Assembly: GCF_000237925.1 (NCBI RefSeq) | Contig: NC_031495.1 | Coordinates: forward strand, 49,083,925 to 49,147,924 | Length of the DNA stretch: 64,000 nucleotides | Direction of reading: 5' to 3' | Source of the DNA: Schistosoma mansoni | Taxonomy: Eukaryota > Platyhelminthes > Trematoda > Strigeidida > Schistosomatidae | Part shown: one piece after another, positions 60,201 to 64,000 of the stretch | Layout of the letters: each line of letters opens with the position of its first letter | Position numbering within the stretch: the first letter of the stretch is position 1 | The notes under the pieces: model-generated | What the model saw: only the letters and a program-made list of their open reading frames with translations | The model's database searches: none | What the model was told of the DNA's origin: nothing | Translations under genes and position numbers: made by a program

Positions 60201-61505
60201 CCCGAATTACAAGGTTTTGGACTGTAGTGAACACAAACAGTAATGCATAGAATCGGTTGTATTTAAACTGAAAATTATAGAACGTCTTATTAAGATCTGA
60301 TAATCATGCAATAAAAACTTCATTTGCAAAATGTCAGTCAATCGTCTCAGATTTCATTGTTCCTGCATTTTCATGCCAATTGTTTGCACTTTCCGTTCTT
60401 TCCTTCTCGATCTTCTACTGAAATACATTCTATTCCTGACTATCGTTGTATACTACTTATGCGGATATAAGTAGCCCACACCACAGTACTACTTGAAGCA
60501 AAATAAACAGTAGTTTTGCATACCGACTGAATGTGTCCTGTTTTACCACATTTAAAACATTTAGCATTAAGAAATGCACAGGAATTACGAGAATGGAATT
60601 TGTCACAGGAAAAACATTCACCAAACTTTTTCTTACCTTTGTGGTTCGCTTTGCGATTCCTTGATGAATCACCTTTCATATTTTCACGAGAATAGGAATC
60701 ACTATTAATCGAACGCAAGTTTGATCGATCCTGATATTGTATTTCATCACGACGACTGAGCAAAGTATTGGAATTTTCATCGACTGCATATCAAGTACAT
60801 TCACTGTTTCGTAGTTAATACATGCAGTCCTAGCATCTTGATATGAACAGTTCGGCATGCTTGACAACTCTCTCTTTCCAGACCTGGTATGTTAATTCCT
60901 GCAATTAATCGATCCCTTAGTTGTACATGAAGTTGGTCACCGAAATTGCATTTTGCAGTTTGTCTGTGCAACTCAAGGGTGAATTCCCTAACCTTTTGGT
61001 TATTCTGACGAATCATCTCATTGAAAGTTTGCTCTCTCACGACATTCAAAACTGGTGCACTTCACATTATTCAATAGCAGTTCCTTAAGAATTGCATAGG
61101 GATGTGAGATAGGCTTATCTGGAAATGCCAAGTCTTTAGTGAGCTGTAGGCATCCTTTTCGGTGAATGTAAGGAAACAGAGTCACAATTTTATCATCTTT
61201 AACATCTTTGCTGGTCATACTACAGATTCCAAACCCTACAATTTAATCGTTCGAAGCTTCAGAAATTGAATGCGTATCCAACTGCTCAGTCAAAGGCTCC
61301 ATCATAACCCCATAAAAATAATAATAATAATAACAATAATAATAAGCACCTAACCTGATTCGCTAACTAAGAATTTCCGAAATAGTGCATTCTAAGGTAG
61401 ATAAAAATAAATGAACACAACTGAACGTGTTATATTTGGAATTCATAATAGGCTCGGATTCGAGTGCAAAGGAATCATCAGTTAGTACAAATACCCCAAT
61501 TATAT
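57240..61505 (-). mobile_element. Ty3/Gypsy-like retrotransposon, decayed but near full length
   Basis: Read right to left on the minus strand: a 5' LTR-like fragment (about 61360-61500); gag-like frames from 61218 to about 60440 with a CCHC knuckle CFKCGKTGHIQSVC; reverse transcriptase start (59489-59917, RIIPYGLREAVHKTLNDL) continuing in another frame (59125-59499, SKVDLKDSYLQIPLDQ and VYQDDLIVSG, the YxDD box); RNase H-like 58502-58798 (QGYSLTQQEALAVFWAVKRH, TDHEALKFI); integrase zinc-finger and core pieces at 58025-58432 and 57534-57872 (TDNGSRF, QYSNAKHPVTKETPSK); then a 3' LTR-like segment (57250-57540). Gag-PR-RT-RH-IN order is Gypsy-like. Frames are broken many times, so it is inactive. 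Confidence 0.75.
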
Positions 61506-61508
61506 ATT

Positions 61509-64000
61509 CATGTGAAATAATTCTAATCTGTAGTTATTTGTCGACTGACAGTCTGGTTCGTTTACATTGGAAACAGTAAGAGTAGATCAATATTTCAAGC
61601 AACTAGTGGAGTAAAGTTACTCGCCAATCTTCAAATATTTGAGATTTCTAGAACACTATTATCAGGTGTCTTTGGTTTAGTGAAATTATAATTTCTGTTC
61701 AACCCCAAGCTTATTCTGTAGTTATGTAAGTCGGATGCAGTACAACACGTACATGGGAGTATGACAACGAAAACTTCGAATTTATAAGCAATGTTGAGCA
61801 TGGATTATAGCAATATTACTTCACGACAATTAGTAAAGTTTTCGACTAATTTTGGTTAAAAATACTTTCAATTGAGAAGTCGTTCAAAAGTGTACTAATG
61901 TTGAAAACGCATCAGTGCATATAACCAAAGGGACTTGGAAACACAGGCATAAATCTAAGTACGAAAGCTTTATAATAATCAATAGATGTGTCAAATATCA
62001 CAAATTCTTTACAAATTTAGTCAGCAAACGTTATCGATTAGAGAAGACGTTGATCACGACAATCAACTTGCGGATTCCAGATTATTTGTGTGATAAGTAA
62101 ACAAACTGGTGAAAGGAGTATTTCAGAAATACTCTCAGTAAAGTACAGTTTGGGATGAATTCTCATCTGGATACATGAAGTACGTATCATGAACTTTAAA
62201 GATTTTGATTGCTTTACACGAAAATCACTGTTTATAGTTCAGTTTTGACCAAACAATCTAAGCTGTCTGCTTTCAACTAAAAAGAGAATGAGCCGAACAA
62301 ATAAACAGTCTGTTGACTATTCCCGATTGATCCTGTCGGGACTCACCTAATTAATTTGAGTGCTTTTGAAATCCTTGCCAAATAACCATGAGTGTGTATA
62401 GAAATAAAATTATCAAGTACGACATCACTAATGGTCAGTTGTGATTTGTAGTGAATAGCATTAGTATGGAAGCACTAGGATTTCACTAGAATTCCGGAGT
62501 GTTTTCTAGAGAGTTCTAGTAAATAAGGTGTGATGTGTGTTGACACAGAGCAAACATATGCCGACGTAGACCAGACAGGACGAGAGAAATCTAGAACTTT
62601 CGAGAAAATGTCCTTCAATCACCAATCAGATTTGGACTTGATTACACTGTAGAAATATTAGTGTTCTGATTGGTTGTTGCCTGTCTAGAGATTATTGGAT
62701 AATCCCTCTCACCCACTACTATATAAGTGAGTTAAACAGCCGACATTCAATTCATATTGCTGTTCTATTTCTGTTGTTGTGTTCAATATGTCTGGTGGGA
62801 AACAACATAACGCAGTTAGTATTCCTGTGAATCGTGAGCAACGGTCATTTGAGAGACAGAGACGTGATCTGTTAACTGGCCTTGAACACGGGAGTGGTAC
62901 TCATCGTGGCAACTTAATCGGACCATACACGGAAGACTGGCCGAGTACAGTGGACAGTTGGATCAACTCCTCGTGGAGGCGATGGGATGAAGAAATGCGA
63001 CGTTTGAGACGTGGAATGTTTGCACTATTAGTGAGTTTGGCTATTCAGTATTCAGGTGATCATTAATACATATGACTTTGTGAGATAATGTTTGTAATTT
63101 GTGTATATTAGAAATGCAATAATGCATTGTGTGAGGAGATTTTGCATTAAATTCAAGGAGAGATTTGATGATCTCTGTATGTACTTTGAATTTCAGCCAT
63201 TGGATACTTTCACCCACGGGATTCTGGAAAATCCATTCGCTTTAATGCACCAAATGGATCGTCATATCCAGGATATCCGAGAGAGAATGGGCTCAATGGA
63301 TGTGCCGTCGACCGGTTCAGTGAGTGACTTTTTGAAGGACGCCTACGAAGTAGGTGAGGATGGCAAGGTGAGTCCGTGTTGACAAGCAGGTAGGTTGTGT
63401 TTAGTGTTTTGTGCAATTGGTTTGAATATGACCATGGATTGACGAGTGTTATTATGGTTGTTGTTTATTGCGTAGGTACATTTCAAAGTACGATTCGATG
63501 CACAAGGTTTCGCTCCTCAGGACATCAATGTGACGTCGAGTGAGAACCGTGTGACGGTACACGCGAAGAAGGAGACGACGACCGATGGTGGGAAGTGTAG
63601 TCGGGAGTTCTGTCGTATGGTGCAGCTGCCGAAGAGTATTGATGATAGTCAACTGAAATGTCGCATGACAGATGTAAGTTACTGAGTTGACGACCGTGGT
63701 TGCTGGTGGTATTGTGTGTGCGTGTGTGTTGTATTTGCAGTTGTTCGCATTTCGAATCATGTTAGAATAGTTGGAGATTTGCTTTCAACCTTGTTCTGTG
63801 CGTTTGTTTGTTTGTTTCAGGATGGTGTTTTGATGTTGGAGGCTCCAGTGAAGGTTGATCAGAACCAGTCGTTGACGCTGAACGAGTCTGGTCAGGTGGC
63901 TGTTCGACCGAAATCGGACAATCAGATCAAGGCAGTTCCTGCATCACAAGCTCTTGTTGCGAAAGGTGAGAGGAGTTGTGATTGACTTAGATGTAACATG
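61509..64000 (+). repeat. Third copy of the p40 duplication unit
   Basis: Matches 47099 onward at a constant offset of 14,410 with only scattered single-base differences (for example near 61551-61555, 62705, 63076, 63487 and 63929). It starts where the Gypsy-like LTR fragment ends and continues beyond the window. Confidence 0.9.
62788..63965 (+). CDS. Major egg antigen p40, copy 3, cut by window end
   Basis: Exons 62788-63030, 63197-63367, 63476-63673 and 63821-63965 correspond to exons 1-4 of copy 1, with the same splice sites and phases. The encoded residues (1 to about 252) appear the same as copy 1, since the differences I noticed are intronic or silent (for example AAG to AAA for a Lys near 63487). 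Exon 5 would start near 64096, beyond the window. The promoter with heat-shock element and TATA box is preserved, so this copy is probably functional. Confidence 0.9.

Overview
The window looks like an AT-rich, repeat-laden piece of a schistosome (blood fluke, Schistosoma) nuclear genome. The main evidence is three copies of the major egg antigen p40, a two-domain alpha-crystallin small heat shock protein. One copy is complete: five exons, 354 residues, the same length I know for Sm-p40, with the known T-cell epitope region at residues 234-246. Two hammerhead-ribozyme repeat families (one of them Sm-alpha-like), Penelope-like, CR1-like, RTE-like and Ty3/Gypsy-like remnants, GT-AG introns and AATAAA signals fit the same group. 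I do not assign a species.

Layout. 1-11,120: the last three exons of a diverged p40 paralogue (+ strand), whose introns are swollen by repeats, including a Penelope-like element at about 6,820-8,570. 11,121-17,440: intergenic, with Sm-alpha and hammerhead-SINE copies. 17,445-31,831: a five-exon gene (+) for a 532-residue predicted secreted or type I membrane protein with EGF-like modules, one thrombospondin type-1 repeat and a C-terminal membrane segment. Its introns hold SINEs, a solo LTR and a Penelope-like fragment. 31,832-35,461: intergenic, with a second solo LTR and a Gypsy integrase remnant. 35,462-39,647: mitochondrial elongation factor Ts (minus strand, three exons), with an RTE-like LINE fragment flanked by a 13-bp target duplication in its second intron. 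39,850-46,903: a graveyard of a CR1-like LINE (minus) and Gypsy-like fragments on both strands. 46,904-64,000: the recent p40 cluster.

In the p40 cluster, copy 1 (+, complete) and copy 2 (minus, exons 1-3 only) are the arms of a nearly perfect inverted repeat of about 2.5 kb around a 1.5-kb spacer (mirror sum 100,315). Copy 3 (+) repeats copy 1 at an offset of exactly 14,410 bases and runs off the window end in its last intron. All three carry the same promoter with a TATA box and heat-shock elements. Gypsy-derived fragments lie at the duplication boundaries, and an old Gypsy element (57.2-61.5 kb, minus) separates copies 2 and 3.

The most unusual features are (i) the p40 palindrome, in which a truncated gene with an intact promoter points into the 3' end of the complete gene, so antisense or hairpin RNA could form, and (ii) about twelve copies of a tRNA-like, SINE-sized repeat that carries a compact hammerhead motif distinct from the Sm-alpha one.
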